NCBI GenBank assembly: GCA_964019135.1
Contig: OZ025257.1
Span: forward strand, 43,012,003 to 43,076,002
Direction: 5' to 3'
Length of the DNA stretch: 64,000 bases
Source: Arenicola marina
Lineage: Eukaryota > Annelida > Polychaeta > Arenicolidae
Part shown: positions 42,091 through 55,002 of the stretch, piece after piece
How the letters are laid out: every line of letters starts with the position of its first letter
Position numbering within the stretch: position 1 is the stretch's first letter
The notes under the pieces: generated by a model
Told to the model about the DNA's origin: nothing
Seen by the model: the letters and a program-made list of their open reading frames with translations, nothing else
Databases searched by the model: none
Program-made: the position numbers and the translations under genes

Positions 42091-44308
42091 AGGTAATTTC
42101 CGGTGTATAAGTCGCACATATGATTCTCGCGGCCGAGGGGTGCGACGTATGCACAGGTGCGACTTATATATTAATTATATATGGATCAAGTCCAAGCTTG
42201 TCTCTCGGGACCCCCCCCCCCCCCCCGGTTGTGGAACCACTGTCTCGTGGCGCCTACATGGTATCAAATTTCCGTGTGGCCCGTTTTGTCTAAGACATCA
42301 ACTGTAGCAATTTACCCCGCCGACTGCCGCTTTCCAAACCATGCCCTGCCACTCTACGAGTCAAGTCAAAATTGGGCACGCTGCCAACGATGACCATGGT
42401 CCTCTGACTTCCACCCCCCCCCCCCCCCACCCCCCACCCACAAACCCCTTTCTACTGCAACACGTCTTCACTGACCACGCGATGCGTCAATGACCTGTAA
42501 AAACAATGCCTACCCCTACGACTAAGAAAGCTATTTTTCAACCGGTTTCTAGTTAATTTAAAAATGAAAATTAACTCTATATTTACTTTTCAAACAGTGC
42601 TCAAGTCTTCCTTTTCTAAGCAAGTTAATTACCATTTTCTGGACTCAACTTTGTCTGCCAGCTTTTTATACAGTGCCTGCAGCTTCTGCCACATGCAGTT
42701 GTGGGCGTATAGGATCTGTAGAGTCTGTACATTACTTTTATGACCTATTCAGCTTGTGAAGTAAGGGCTGCAGTTGTAACATATGTCCCTCTGGTGGTGG
42801 TATATTTGGGACCCATAGACTACCATGTTGGTCAGGTATAATAGAGTTGCTGTACACACTTCCTATAAAGAAACAAATCCAGCAAGAAGCCAGGCAAGTC
42901 TTCAGCGCTGCTTAGGGGTGGACCTGCATGAGAGGGTTTTAAGCTTGAACTCTATGCTGAATCAACCTGTCCTGTATATGAATCATGAGAAGCGCAAAAC
43001 ATATAATTTATATATATTACAAGAGTTTGCATTGCATTGGAACATGCATTTGGAATATTACATGCTGGCCAGATCCTTCAAATACATCAAATGATAGTCC
43101 AACTAGACACCGTCACCCACAGGGTGAAGCATGATGACGGAAATCGAGTATTTCCGCATGCCGCGCCTCCCGTCCCTCCCCACCAGTACACACGACCACA
43201 CCCACGGACAGATGGAAAGTAAATCTAGACACCGTCACCCACAGGGTGAAGGACGATGACAGAAATGGTATATTCGGCGACTTACGGAGACGCACATACA
43301 CACGCAGCCGGGATTGACCCCTCAGGTCTAGATTTGGATCTTAACATCCAGATTTGACCTCTCAGAGGGAGATTCTATTCTATGCGAATTGGCACAGGGT
43401 GAGAAACGCCACAGGACCATATGTGCATTTTGTTTTTCCAAAGCGGTAGCTCCAAAACTGTCTGTACAGTGACCTGTATTTCAATAATTTGCCCTATCTC
43501 CCAATGGTTGAGGAACAAACAAAAAATTCTAACGAACTTGACCGAGCCATGTCGGATACCTATCGGTGGGTAAACTTAGAGAACGACCTGTTGCGATTTG
43601 CGACCTGTAGAGCGCGAACGCGCGAACGCGCGAACGCACGCACGCACGCACGCACACAAACTCATATATTCCGGAAATCGAACATTTCCGTCATAATCAT
43701 GTTATATCAAAGTGAATACAAGTTTGCCTGCACTCAGTGTCTCTGTGAATAAAAAACTTAATATAAAGCTCAAGCACAAACTTTTCTCCAAATTGCAAAT
43801 TTTGACTATATATTCTATTACATACTGAAATTCATCAAATAATCAACGTTAATCCATATATTTAGCTCTGACTGTCAGTGTCAATTTTGTACGTTTTTTA
43901 TCTTTTTCTATTTGGCCTTAACACCACCATTGACAGCACACCACTGTAGTAATGTGGAGCCCTCCTATATCTCTCTCCCCCCCCCCTGTGCTCTAACCTT
44001 TGCTTTATGGAAGTCAGTTTTAATAATATATTAAAATGACATTTATAACCAGAATGTGCTATGGTTCTTGCATTATAGAACTTGTTATCCAAGCGTGAAA
44101 ACATATGCCATGTATAAACCATCTATTGAAGCAGTCAAACTTAAACCTGTCTGGCTCCCTGCTCCCCTGGCTTAGAACTCTAATCTATGAGTTCCTGACA
44201 GGATCAGCATCTGAAATATCGTCTGAATTTGTCTTTAGTTACTACAGAAATGCAGCCAAACATTATGCAATGCTCATGATCTCTAGGTTAAATAGCATCG
44301 TCATGCTT
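42091..44308. other. Unassigned; poly-C tracts, local duplication, simple repeat
   Basis: Poly-C tracts lie near 42212-42226 and 42415-42428. A segment, AGACACCGTCACCCACAGGG, occurs at about 43106 and 43229, followed in both by TGA(A)G..(G/C)GATGAC.GAAAT. GCGAAC and GCAC simple repeats occupy about 43614-43652. An open frame at 42825-43094 (MLVRYNRVAVHTSYKETNPA) has no recognised product. Confidence 0.4.
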
Positions 44309-44410
44309 AGCCTGAATGTTCAGACGATACGTCTTGACACTTGTTCTTGTGACTGTAACAGTTACAGTAAGCATCAGACTGTCAAACTGTAACGACTGAA
44401 CATTCAGGCT
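44309..44410. repeat. Perfect 15-bp inverted repeat
   Basis: AGCCTGAATGTTCAG (44309-44323) and CTGAACATTCAGGCT (44396-44410) are exact complements around a 72-bp loop; similarity extends outward (CGTCATGC on the left, ACGTCATGC on the right, which is in direct orientation). Confidence 0.65.
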
Positions 44411-47210
44411 ACGTCATGCTGTGCTTAAATGTAATGGGGGTGCAGGGGTTACTTCCATTCCTAGTTGGGGACTGTGTTTTCATGTCACTGTGAACTGAGA
44501 ATGGGGTAATATCGGACCGGTGTAATCAAGGATTCTCCTTAATTGTGCATTAGGAATTGTAATATTAAATAAGTACCATTTCGGAAATTGCTAATTTATA
44601 GCGAGCACAAGCGAGCTCTTAAGGTAACATGCATGTATATTCAAATTCATATTATGTCATATTATGTCATGTCTTTAATAATTAAATCAGCTGCCCCACA
44701 AAATTAACAATAAATTATTCAATGTTAACAATGCATATATACCTAAATTTAAAGTTAAATTACATAAGCAATGCGTTAAATGTCTGTTGCCAATCTCCAA
44801 GCAGAGCATATTGAGTAGTTGTGAGGTCAAAATCTTATAAACATCATGTCACAATGGGAGTTTCAAAGCAACCAAATCATATGTCACAAACACGTGCATG
44901 GTATACTTCATCCTGCCAAATATATGCTTCATGGCAAGCCGAAGTAAGATTAATTTAAAATATTAATCTAGATCCCCCCGAAATATCTGAACTAATAAAT
45001 ATATGCTCACATAGGTAGCACCTATCCATATTACCATATATCCACCCTTACGTCACATGTATACTGGGAGTGATCCTTTTTAATTCATTATGACATGGGA
45101 ATAAGAAAATTTATTCTCTGTCATCTGGGAACACGACTCCCTCTCTCCCTCCTTCACTCACCCCCCCCCCCCCCCCTTAGATTGAATCCTGGAGGCATTT
45201 CTTAGTGATTGAGGTAAATCCGTAAATTGAGGTAAATCCGAAAACTTGCTATAATTAATCGAAACTGTATCGAAGCATCCAGTGTATCTTCGGAAGACAC
45301 TGCATTTACCGTTAAACTGGCCAAGAGTGCCCTCCTATCCTCTGCGCGGCCGGTGGCCGGTCAATGCTGACGCCGTGTGATGACCCCAGACTGGCAGACA
45401 TATTTCCCGCCGCGCCATCCCGCTAGCATGTGCCCAACAGCAGGTCATAAATATTCATGAGGTATGCTCTAACCACCCTAGATCCTTTCAGTGTTTCAGT
45501 TTCACTGCCGTGGTAAAACCGCCTTTCCCTACTCACAAGTGTCATACCAACGCCAAAAGACAGCTGACATGTCATCTATAAGCACTGGAACATCAAAGTC
45601 TGAATCTCACAACATTTAATACTTACGTAAATGTGTTCAAATGCACTGATTTACTGTGCCTGTGCTGCCCAGCTACCAGACCAGTCTCGCCACAGCGAAG
45701 GCAAAACGCGCATACCCCGAGGGTAATATCCGGAGTTACATGGGATATCACCGCAACTTACAAGTGGCAGCCGACGGGTTGGTCCCGTAAAATGAACTCC
45801 GACGGCTTCTTCCCTATTTAAATATTGCAGATGCAATTCTTGCTGCACTATTGGTAAATATGGTATAAATGAAGTTATCAAATATTTGCCCAAAGGCAAC
45901 AAGGCGGCCAAATACATTGTACGCGGTCATTAGGGCGGGTTCGAAACTATGAATCGAAAAGGCATGATAGGAACATTAGTCTTCTTCTCATTTAGTCAGT
46001 CAGGGAGGGAGGGGAGGGGAGGAGAACAGGGGTCGTGGGCTTGTAACTCTACCTCCCGGGGGGTAGGGGGGGGGGGAGGGAGCCTTATACGAATGTGGTG
46101 GGGGTGTTCAGCGGATGCATCTGGATGCCTGAGGGAACTGACATTTGTGACAAAGAAGAGAACTTGCTATCGGGGAGTTAGTGGGTTGGGGGGCGGGGGT
46201 GTCTGAAAATGTGCGGTTTTATTGCGTTTTGCCCCTGGTGTATTTGGCCGTAAAACCCCCTGACAGAGTTTATTTTGGCGGTGAAAAGGTGGGGCTTTAC
46301 CCCCTGCACACGGCAATGTATAGTATACCCCCACTAACCTCGCTCCCCCGCCCCCCCCCCCCCCCCCCCATCGGACTGTACCTTTGACACTTAAACAGCC
46401 AGGGGCTCGCCAAAGTAACTTGATCTGATAACATCCTCTTTGACCCCTTTGCTATCTCCAATTTTACTGCACATATAGTAGTGTACTATTTGGTCAGAAT
46501 TAGCCAGGCCTGCCTCTAAGCAGCGTGTGTGCCGTAAGACCGCCATTCCGCATTTTAGAGACAGGTCTGGTAATGAAAGTCTGGCTACCATGCAACAAGC
46601 AAGAATGGGGTAGGGGTGGGGGGGGGGGGGCATCGAAAAATAAGCTGCCAATAAAATATTCTTTCCCTTTTAGAAAAATGGACAGTGTTACAGTACATCT
46701 CGGTGCCAAACAGGTGAGATCAGTGCGCCCCCATCGAACAATACATGGGGTGTCTGAGAGTGAGACCAGTGAGCGGCTGCGGCGGTGGGGGAGGGGGGGG
46801 GGGTCAGGAATTATTGAATTCGGGCATTCATGTGACACAAATCTCGGAAGTGTCAAATCTTCATATCTCGGCCAATCCCCTTTAGTCATACAATTTTGAG
46901 ACAGTTTCATTTGAAATAATGTTTTTTTTATATATGGATGGTAACAACACTTAGTTCCCAAAGTGGCCGTTAATCCATACAGAGATAGTTATTCAACTCA
47001 TAGAAATATGTATTCATGCGACCCGTCAGTTTGCTTTACATTTATATTTTGTTCCAATAGTAAATCTAATTTGCAGTCAATACTGGTTCATTAAGAAATG
47101 AAATATGTAAAAGTTCAATCGCTTGAATAAAAGAATAAACTAACATTGATCACATGTCAGGTCACATATGCTTATTGGCGCAAGTGCCTCCAGGCAAGCC
47201 CGCTTTCTAG
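44411..47210. other. No gene recognised; poly-C/poly-G tracts
   Basis: AT-rich to about 45100, then more mixed. Poly-C or poly-G tracts occur near 45162-45177, 46066-46077, 46352-46369, 46617-46630 and 46790-46802. A short duplication TTGAGGTAAATCCG occurs at about 45208 and 45227. Short open frames on both strands are not supported. Confidence 0.4.
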
Positions 47211-47361
47211 GGGCACAACCACAGGCACAGTAAATCAGTGGAGGGGGGAGAGGTATGGGGCCCCACAACGTATACTAAACGTGTGATTAGTATACGTTGT
47301 GGGGCCCTCTAAGCCCCCCGGCCTCCCCCCTCCACTTATTTACTGTGCCTGTGGGCACAAC
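47211..47361. repeat. Near-palindrome with arms of about 70 bp
   Basis: The outer arms contain ACAGGCACAGTAAAT..GTGG (from 47221) and CCAC.TATTTACTGTGCCTGT (to about 47352). The inner arms GGGCCCCACAACGTATACTA (47258-47277) and TAGTATACGTTGTGGGGCCC (47287-47306) are exact complements around a loop of about 10 bp. The middle part of the arms (G-rich against C-rich) is imperfect. It could be a foldback element or the centre of an inverted duplication. Confidence 0.8.
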
Positions 47362-49360
47362 GGTGTCGATGCAAATTTATTCAGACGCCAGTCGGGAATC
47401 GACTGTAGCTTTTATAATAATGTGTGCGCGTACAATCATAGTGCTTACGTATTCTATATACCTTGATCTATCTTCTGACATGAAGAAAGTGTTCAACACT
47501 ATGTTGTTTCGGTTATATTGTCGCGAATTTTTTTTTAGAGCACACGACTTTTCCCGACTAAGCGTCGGCCATATTATTTTTTGGCGCATCCCCCACCCAA
47601 ATCCTACGAAGGAACGAAAATCCTACAGTAGCGGAACCATACAGTAGCGGATCCAATATTTGTATACAGGCGGAGAAGAATATTATATGATAAACTATTC
47701 AAAGAAAGTGGGACCTGCCTCTTGTGCCCCCCGCTCCCCTGACCTGAACCTGTAGAAATTGCATGCATACAAGAAATGAGAAGTCAAATATATTAGTAGG
47801 GCATGGGTCCTTTGCATTGAGTGAGTGACTTGGCAGGCAAGTCTTTGTGTTCACGTTTCCATCGCCACCAACTGTGAGCACAAGCCCTCTGACCGTCTGT
47901 GTGCGTCACGCGGGGCGGGCGGACTGACTCATCGATAAGAGTGGCGGAAACGACAGAACATTTTATATGCAAGGAAGGACCTATTTGTTTGAGAAACATA
48001 ATCTTGCGTGCGTCGCCTTTTGCCGAAGAAATGAAATGGTCCTCTTTTTCTTCAATAAAAGCAATCCTTCCCTCGTCTTACTAGACTGACTACATACTGT
48101 TCATTATAGAAAAAAAAATCGAGTCTCAAGAAACCGCAAAATGACCTGTACATATCAGTCTCAATTCAGGTAGTATTGAATGAATAAGCGCGTTCAATAT
48201 GACATCTTCACCAATTGACCGTCCCTCCCCTCGTAGAGCGACACTGACTTGTGCCTAAACGTACCAAGACGGCAAGAATAGACAAGGGTCGGTGTGTGGC
48301 AGTGAGGTGATAAGGTATCAATTACATGTGACAAGTGTGAGAGCCACACCGAATGCAGGCTAAAAATAGGCACCGACTTCCTCTTCATTGCTCAACTTGT
48401 ACACTGCTACCTAGCAACGGACGGTGAAGGACGGGCGGAGTAGAAACCTGTTGGCATCATTGCATGTCTACAAACGTAGCCTTGCTAACGCAGTCGCTTG
48501 TACACGGCCCTGTGTAAGACGTGAAGTAATCGGGAGGTCCCGGGAGGTCATTAACTTGTCTTTCCCTATGTACAAATATGTATTTATGAAGTCAAAATTT
48601 TACATGTATGCATGACCTGTGTGATTGCTTGTCTGACGTATATATTGATTGGAAATAGTTGTAAAGAACTTAACATTATTTAGAAGTATCCTTCGTGTGC
48701 CATGCTACCCGAAACAGTCAGCAAGCTTGGACCCAAGTCTGCATACATTTTAATAATGTCTTTTAATAGAATATAAGTCTGACAGTAAAAAATTTTGCAA
48801 TACAGCTTAAATCTTACCGATATCAGAAATTTACCTGCGTACCGTTGAATAAAGCACTTTAATTTATCTCAGAGCATTTTAGGCCTATCTATATTACTGT
48901 GACCAGCATACATCTTGTAATTATTGCCATTGAGAGATATCATTAGTAAGCTGGCATTGTTAGTCATATCGCGTAAATCACCCAGTGGCTTACAATCAGA
49001 GTATATATATAGGTACACGGGACATAGCGAGAGAGGTAGCCAGTGACCCCCTTTGACCGGTGGCCAGCGGGGTATCGTTTAGCCTTGATCAGGGTCTCTA
49101 CCAACTGAATCGAGATATGCGGGGCGCGGATGTTCAGCTTTAGGTTGCTAGCGATGGAGACATTTTGGGCGACTCGCTGTCTCGCAGTCCCGCCTGGCAC
49201 GCAAAGGGCGCGCACGCGAGTACGCGGGGGCGACATGGTGATGGCGAGTGGCACAAAGATGCCAACATAGTCAAGGGGACACAAGAAGAGGTGGAAACGG
49301 AGAGAATATTAATATAAGCATAGAGTTGAAGCCAAATGAATAAGTACATACACCGTCAGG
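47362..49360. other. No gene recognised
   Basis: Mixed composition without supported coding, element boundary or long repeat. Confidence 0.4.
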
Positions 49361-49815
49361 GGCGGATCCAGACATTCTAGGACTCCACCCCACCCCACCC
49401 CGGACCACCCCCCCCCCCCGCCCCGGAAAATTCCCCGGTAGTATAAGTCCCCACCCAGGACAGCTCCCTCCCGGACAAGTTTCCGGACATTGCCACCCTC
49501 GTCGTCTCTCCAAACGGAAAAGTCTCCGCCCTCTTCCCCCCAGACAATGCCAACCCGTGAAGCCCCAACTCCGGACCACTAACAGTATGTTCATCGTGTG
49601 AAGGAGCGTGGCGCTGTCTGTTCTAAAACCCGTTAGGTTGCACTGTAGATTATTTCTTAGATCCTGAGACGTGCTGTCTCAACAAGCTCCCAATAAACCC
49701 TGGGCCTCCATAGCCTTAAAGGCTAATGTCATTTAACTTGTGTAACCTACATCTATGGCTCGGTTATTAGTGAGAGAGACCCTGCCGATGTCAAGTGGTG
49801 GTAGGTCTTGGGGGT
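49361..49815. repeat. Dispersed repeat DR2, copy 1
   Basis: Matches 56020-56365 in order: C-rich part with CCAAACGGA, then CTGTCTGTTCTA.AACCCGTTAGGTTGCA, TGAGA.GT..TGTCTC.ACAAGC, ACAATAA- or CCAATAA-type site, CTGGGCCT, and AGAGAGACCCTGC near the right end. No coding. Confidence 0.65.
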
Positions 49816-49889
49816 CTTTGCTGCGTAAATACTACAGGAAAATAATACAATAAAACATTGAGGTGTCGTGAAATGTTCATGGAATAAAA

Positions 49890-50215
49890 GGTGTATATGA
49901 AATATTGGCCCAGAGTGGGGTTGTCCGACGGGGGATCGAGCCTGTCTAGGAGGGTAATTTCGGGTGGGCATGGGGGTGACGCGTGTGTGTATGTGTTTCC
50001 AGGGGGTGGTTATCATCAGAGGCCATATGTCCGGGGTGTAATTGCCTCGGAGGGAGGAACTCGTGGGGAACTTACGGGGGGGAGTTGTCCTAGGGGGGTC
50101 TTATTGAGTGCGGGGTTCTCCGGGCTTACTTGTGTGGGGGGGGGGAACTGACTGAGGGGGAATTGTGGGGGGGGGGGGTAGTCCTGTCCTGCCCCCCCCC
50201 CCCACCCTTGCAACC
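49890..50215. repeat. G-rich dispersed repeat, copy 1
   Basis: TTTCCAGGGGGTGGTTATC (about 49997) also occurs at 58090, followed in both by G-run blocks separated by AATTG, TTGTCC or similar. The G runs (3-10 G) could form quadruplexes. A C-rich run follows at 50193-50209. Confidence 0.6.
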
Positions 50216-51455
50216 GCCCTTGTCACATTAGAGGAGAATGTGAAACCGTATTCATATATATTGACGTGTTTTACCTAATGAAGTAAAAAAGAGCGTTGCG
50301 TAGCTCTCCAATATTGAGCAACTGGTGCGGAACAAGTGACAATTTGAACCAGTACTATCCCCCCCCCCCCCCCCCCACTGCGTCCCTGCCTCACTGAGTG
50401 TGGACCCTCCCCCTTAGAAATGCTGTATCGGCCCTTCTTACCCAATGGAGGCGAGCTCGTGGGTGAGCGGGCGCAGCAGCATTGTCTTCCGCGTAATCCC
50501 AACCATCGCTACCAAGTCGCTTGCATATGTCACAGCGGGATGGGGTAATCATGGGCATGGGCCCCACCCTGGGAACTTTCCTTTTATTCAAATACCCAGC
50601 GCACACCACTTCTAGTCGCAATCTGCGGGGGGGGGACTGTGGGGGGGTGTGGGGCGGGGGGGGGGGGGGGGGGGTGGAGGAGGAGGAGGAGGAGCTGGAG
50701 GAGGAAAGGGGATAGAGCTATTGTCTTTTCTTTGGCGGCAGCCTTCGGTGACTGCAGTGCTTAGGGTATCCTGTGGAATGAATTCATTTGGGCCTCGCGC
50801 ATGTGGTTGAGGGTGCCGAGGGAGGCAGGGAGGTATATCACTGGTGGCTGTGGGTAAGGAGAGTCTGTGAAATGCGCCACAAAAAGCCGCTTGGGTAAGA
50901 CATGGGATGAGCAGGGGGGGGGGGGCAAAGATACCCGTGCCCCCCCCCCCCCAAATAATTCACGTTCTGCTTAAGGGGCAACCCCCCGCTTGGGAACACC
51001 TGAACATACATTATTAAAGAGAAGCCAGCCGCCCGCCCGCCCGCGCCCCCCCCCCCTCGAATATCGTCTCCGCAATTTGCTTTTAATATGCGCTAACTTA
51101 TTTTAGACTGTGCAACACGATCCACTAAGTCTAACGCGACTTTTACGCGCATTCTTAGTGCATTTCTTCATGCGGGGGGGGGGGGGGGGGGGCACGTGCC
51201 CCGATTGCCCCCCCCCCCCCTCCGGTTCCTCCGCCTATGATATAGAATGCTGGAGTACAGTGACAACGACCAGGCGAGGTAATCAATGCGAGCGCTGTCG
51301 CCCACTGATGTATCGCGCCGGCCCCACGACCAGGCGAGGAGGAAGGGTGTGGCTGCTGGAGTCAGAAGGACTATCGGGGGCGGACAGAGGGCGACTAATT
51401 GGACAAGACAAGTGCGGCACTGGCAATTATACACCTATGATATCACTCTGTCATT
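50216..51455. other. No gene recognised; many poly-C/poly-G tracts
   Basis: Homopolymers lie near 50360-50376, 50656-50675, 50915-50925, 50940-50952, 51047-51056, 51174-51192 and 51209-51220. Open frames across them are composition artefacts. Confidence 0.45.
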
Positions 51456-51458
51456 GTG

Positions 51459-51731
51459 AAGGAAGGAAGGAAGGAAGGAAGGAAGGAAGGAAGGAAGGAA
51501 GGAAGGAAGGAAGGAAGGAAGGAAGGAAGGAAGGAAGGAAGGAAGGAAGGAAGGAAGGAAGGAAGGAAGGAAGGAAGGAAGGAAGGAAGGAAGGAAGGAA
51601 GGAAGGAAGGAAGGAAGGAAGGAAGGAAGGAAGGAGGAAGGAAGGAAGGAAGGAAGGAAGGAAGGAAGGAAGGAAGGAAGGAAGGAAGGAAGGAAGGAAG
51701 GAAGGAAGGAAGGAAGGAAGGAAGGAAGGAA
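51459..51731. repeat. (GGAA)n microsatellite, about 270 bp
   Basis: Uninterrupted AAGG tetranucleotides except for a one-base loss near 51634 (AAGGAGGAAGG). It yields Lys-Glu-Gly-Arg frames on the plus strand and Phe-Leu-Pro-Ser frames on the minus strand, none of them genes. Confidence 0.98.
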
Positions 51732-53942
51732 TACCTTTGATCCCGGGCAGGCGGCTGTCTGTGTTCTGTGCTTTCGTTCGCTTTTGCCCGCCAGCCCTTC
51801 CCTCCCTCTTCACCCATCTGTATCCGCCACTGTTTCACGCGTGTCATGTCCAACAGACACTAATGGCCATTATAAATCAGAACTTTCGGTCACTTAAGTA
51901 ACAAAGTAATCGAAACTTTTCCATGTAGCATGTCCATACTCATGTGCACACTTTGTTTCCCAAATTAAAACATGTTTAAACTTCGTACACAAAGTGACGT
52001 AAACTTTCCAGTATACACACCAGTTAAAACTTTCCGAAAGTTGGCTTCGACACAACTTGAACATCTGGAACAATCGAAACTGGACACGGGCCCCTCTCCC
52101 TCCCTCCGTAACCCCAACTTCCAAGGAACATCAGGAAGTTCCGCCTAACAGGCTAATCCCAACCCCGTGCGAAGGTCGCGCCATGGTTCTCAGTAACTAT
52201 TAGGAGACGAATTGGATAATGGCGACCATGCAGGCAGAAAACCACTGCACTAAAATACTATGGGGAGACGAAGCCGAAGCGCCTTCGAGGTGTTCACTGT
52301 CCACCATACGTCGCACTGGAGGAGAGAGGTGTTCAGAGGTCATTCAATATGGTGCATAGACCTTGTGCGTGCCCTGGTTGGAGGGGAGCATTGCATGGGC
52401 TTTTATCGTGGGTATGTGCCGCGGTGGCAGGCAGGCAGGCAGGCAGGCAGGGAGGGAGGGAGGGAGGGAGGGAGCGAGCGAGCGAGCGAGACTGCATTGG
52501 CTTTTATTACAGGCATTTGCGTGGAAAGCCACCTCATGAATAACAATACCCAAATTTCCTTTTAATGCCAAACAAAGTTGAACAGTAACGTTTTCCTTCT
52601 TACTGAACGAATACATAGAACTAAATGTATTCTTCATTCTCTAAAGTGATCATTAGTCTGTTATCGTGGCCAAATATACCCAGCTGTGTTACCGAAATTG
52701 CACTAATAAGCTGATATCAGAAAGCAATGTTTTTAACCACTTGTAATGTATTCATCTTATTTTTTTGGTAGTTTACCATGGTCCTGCACCTAAATGCCTC
52801 TTTTGCATATCCAATATTACAAATGTCCGGCACCCATAAATGTGAGTCTATGAAGACTTGGTGAAACCCAATTTGCACCTAATGTTCGGCAATGTGTTTC
52901 ATCGCTACGCCGCTCTTAGATTTTTTAGAGATATTCTCCCTTCTGTTGCCACTGACCTCCTTACCCTCTCCTAATTTCTAGATCGGTCCCTGGAACGGTA
53001 CATGACTTTTGGCTGGGACAAATTATACATGAAAGGTGAACCTAAGAGACCCCTGAGTAATGGTCAAGAGCAAACAACAGTATGTCGAGGTGGGTGACCC
53101 AAAAATACGATAGGGTGAAGCGTATCTTGGGAGGGACATTTCTAGTTAAAGGGCTTCCGCCTACGCGTTTGCGTCCTCCGTTGTCCGTCCTATAAGAATG
53201 GACCATAATTTCATGACGCGAAGACACGTGTCCGCGTGCAGGGTCGTATACATATTTGCTGGAAAAGGGGGTTGCCTATTTTGAGTAATGGCCTATTTTT
53301 CTACTCCGCATATGTTAAATAGTACCAATTTGGGCGCTGAAGGGCGGGCGTATGTCGTCGCCCCCCCCCACCCCTTTGATCCGCCCATGGCGTCCGTGTC
53401 CGTCTTAGTCAAAAGTTTTTTTGTTTTTTTGGGGAGGGAGGGAGGGAGGGCGGGCGGGCGGCCTGAAATCATGTAGAAAAGCAGTCTTCACATTGAGAAG
53501 AAGGACGACGGACGAGGAGAGTGAGGCAACAAAAGGGACCGTGTCTTGCCTGCGTAATCTGTTAATAAAATCAAGCCATCCTCCATTCAGCGTATGGAGT
53601 CTTTGGGGTGGACATGGTAAAATGTAATCATGTGTCGCTTGTGAAAGGACTGTTTGGAAATGGAAGCTATTTGGCAGATATCATGTCATTATTAGTGATA
53701 CATACACTATGAATGGGCACTTTCATTAATAGAACAAAGCGAATGTTTAAACTTTTGACATTGAAATATGATAGACCCACAACTCTAATTGTCAAAAAAT
53801 GAAACCGAAACAGGTCTGTAAAGGAATAATTAACGGAATTGTTTCTTTCATTGATGGACTGAGAATTGGTTTTCCCGCCGAAATCTTGTCATAGAGTTAA
53901 GTCTTAACTGTTTGGAATTTTTGGCCGAAGAACTAGTGGAGG
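51732..53942. other. No gene recognised; GGCA/GGGA/GCGA repeat
   Basis: A compound repeat at about 52426-52490 passes from (GGCA)n through (GGGA)n to (GCGA)n. GGGA/GGGC repeats occur near 53430-53462. The rest shows no supported gene. Confidence 0.45.
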
Positions 53943-53944
53943 TA

Positions 53945-54826
53945 CAGTAAAACCTCCCTGCCCGACCACCTCCCTAACCCGATCGCCTCCCTAACTCCAT
54001 TCATTTTTTCCAGTCCAGACGGTCGGCCTATACTTTAGCATTGTAACAGTATTCTCTAACCCGATCACCTCCTTACTCTGTAAGTCGATCGATCATTTTC
54101 GTCCCAACGCCCCATTTTATATTCCCTAAGTCAATGGATTGTCGGCTAGCGGAAGGATTAGTGTCACCGGCTGATTGCAATTAGCAGAAGACACACATTC
54201 AGGCGATAACGCCTGTGGACTGTATAGCACTTTAAAAATGCGTGAAACATATTTGCACGTTGTCATAGGTTGTTAAAGTATGCATTGAAGGTTTGATAAT
54301 CTTCATCACAAAACTCGATACCTTTTGAACACATAAAATCGAGCAATACACCTGTGAACGGCATGAACTTCGATGATCTTTATCACAAAAGTCCCTCTTG
54401 TTACAACACACACGAAAGATAGAAGTAGCGTCTATATAAGGTATGAATATTTTTATGAATAATTATCTCACTGAGCGTCCTGGCTGCAACACGGAAAAAT
54501 GCGAAGGAGCTTCCACATTCACGGATGGTAGAACTCATCGGCACGAAGGAAGTCGGGGGCAAGAGCAATCAGCAGCTTCCTGATATTTTTGGCATCGGAA
54601 AATCCACAGTTCAAAGTGAAACGTAAAGCTGATTACATTACGGCATACGAGGCTAATGAAGAACCGAGTCGCAAGCGCTTCCGGCTCTGTGTTGATAGCG
54701 AGAATTTAGACTCTGCCATATGGACCTGGTTTCCAAAGCTCGCTGATATTATGTAACCCGATCACCTCTCTAAGTCGATCGATGAGCGGCAGTCCCGTCG
54801 TCGGTCGACTTAGAGAGGTTTTACTG
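53945..54826 (+). mobile_element. Tigger/pogo-like element, internally deleted
   Basis: CAGTAAAACCTCCCT (53945) and AGAGAGGTTTTACTG (ending 54826) form the terminal inverted repeat, flanked by TA on both sides (53943-53944 and 54827-54828). Subterminal motifs TAACCCGATCACCTC...TAAGTCGATCGAT recur near 54056 and 54753. Inside, plus-strand fragments match the DNA-binding part of pogo-type transposases: EVGGKSNQQLPDIFGIGKST near 54548 and, in another frame, KRKADYITAYEANEEPSRKR near 54621, with LDSAIWTWFPKLADIM near 54708. The catalytic DDE domain is missing, so it is a non-autonomous deletion derivative of 882 bp. Confidence 0.85.
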
Positions 54827-54904
54827 TATTGGCAAAATTTCAATGCGGTGTACATGCCACCTATATGCCCTACATTGTTTCTGAATTAAAACTGAAACAA
54901 CTAC

Positions 54905-54937
54905 AATGATGATGATGATGATGATGATAATAATAAC

Positions 54938-54987
<50 letters not shown>

Positions 54988-55002
54988 TAATAATAATAAT
55001 AA
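54905..55002. repeat. (GAT)n/(AAT)n trinucleotide repeat
   Basis: ATGATGATG followed by AATAATAAT units with a few AAC variants. Confidence 0.95.

Noticed and set aside
42825-43094. ORF MLVRYNRVAVHTSYKETNPA...
   Set aside because: It is ordinary in composition but has no recognisable motif, neighbour or promoter, so chance cannot be excluded.
46181-46961. Gly/Pro-rich ORFs on both strands
   Set aside because: They are driven by poly-G and poly-C tracts and have no conserved features.
51451-51853. Lys-Glu-Gly-Arg and Phe-Leu-Pro-Ser repeat proteins
   Set aside because: They are translations of the (GGAA)n microsatellite.
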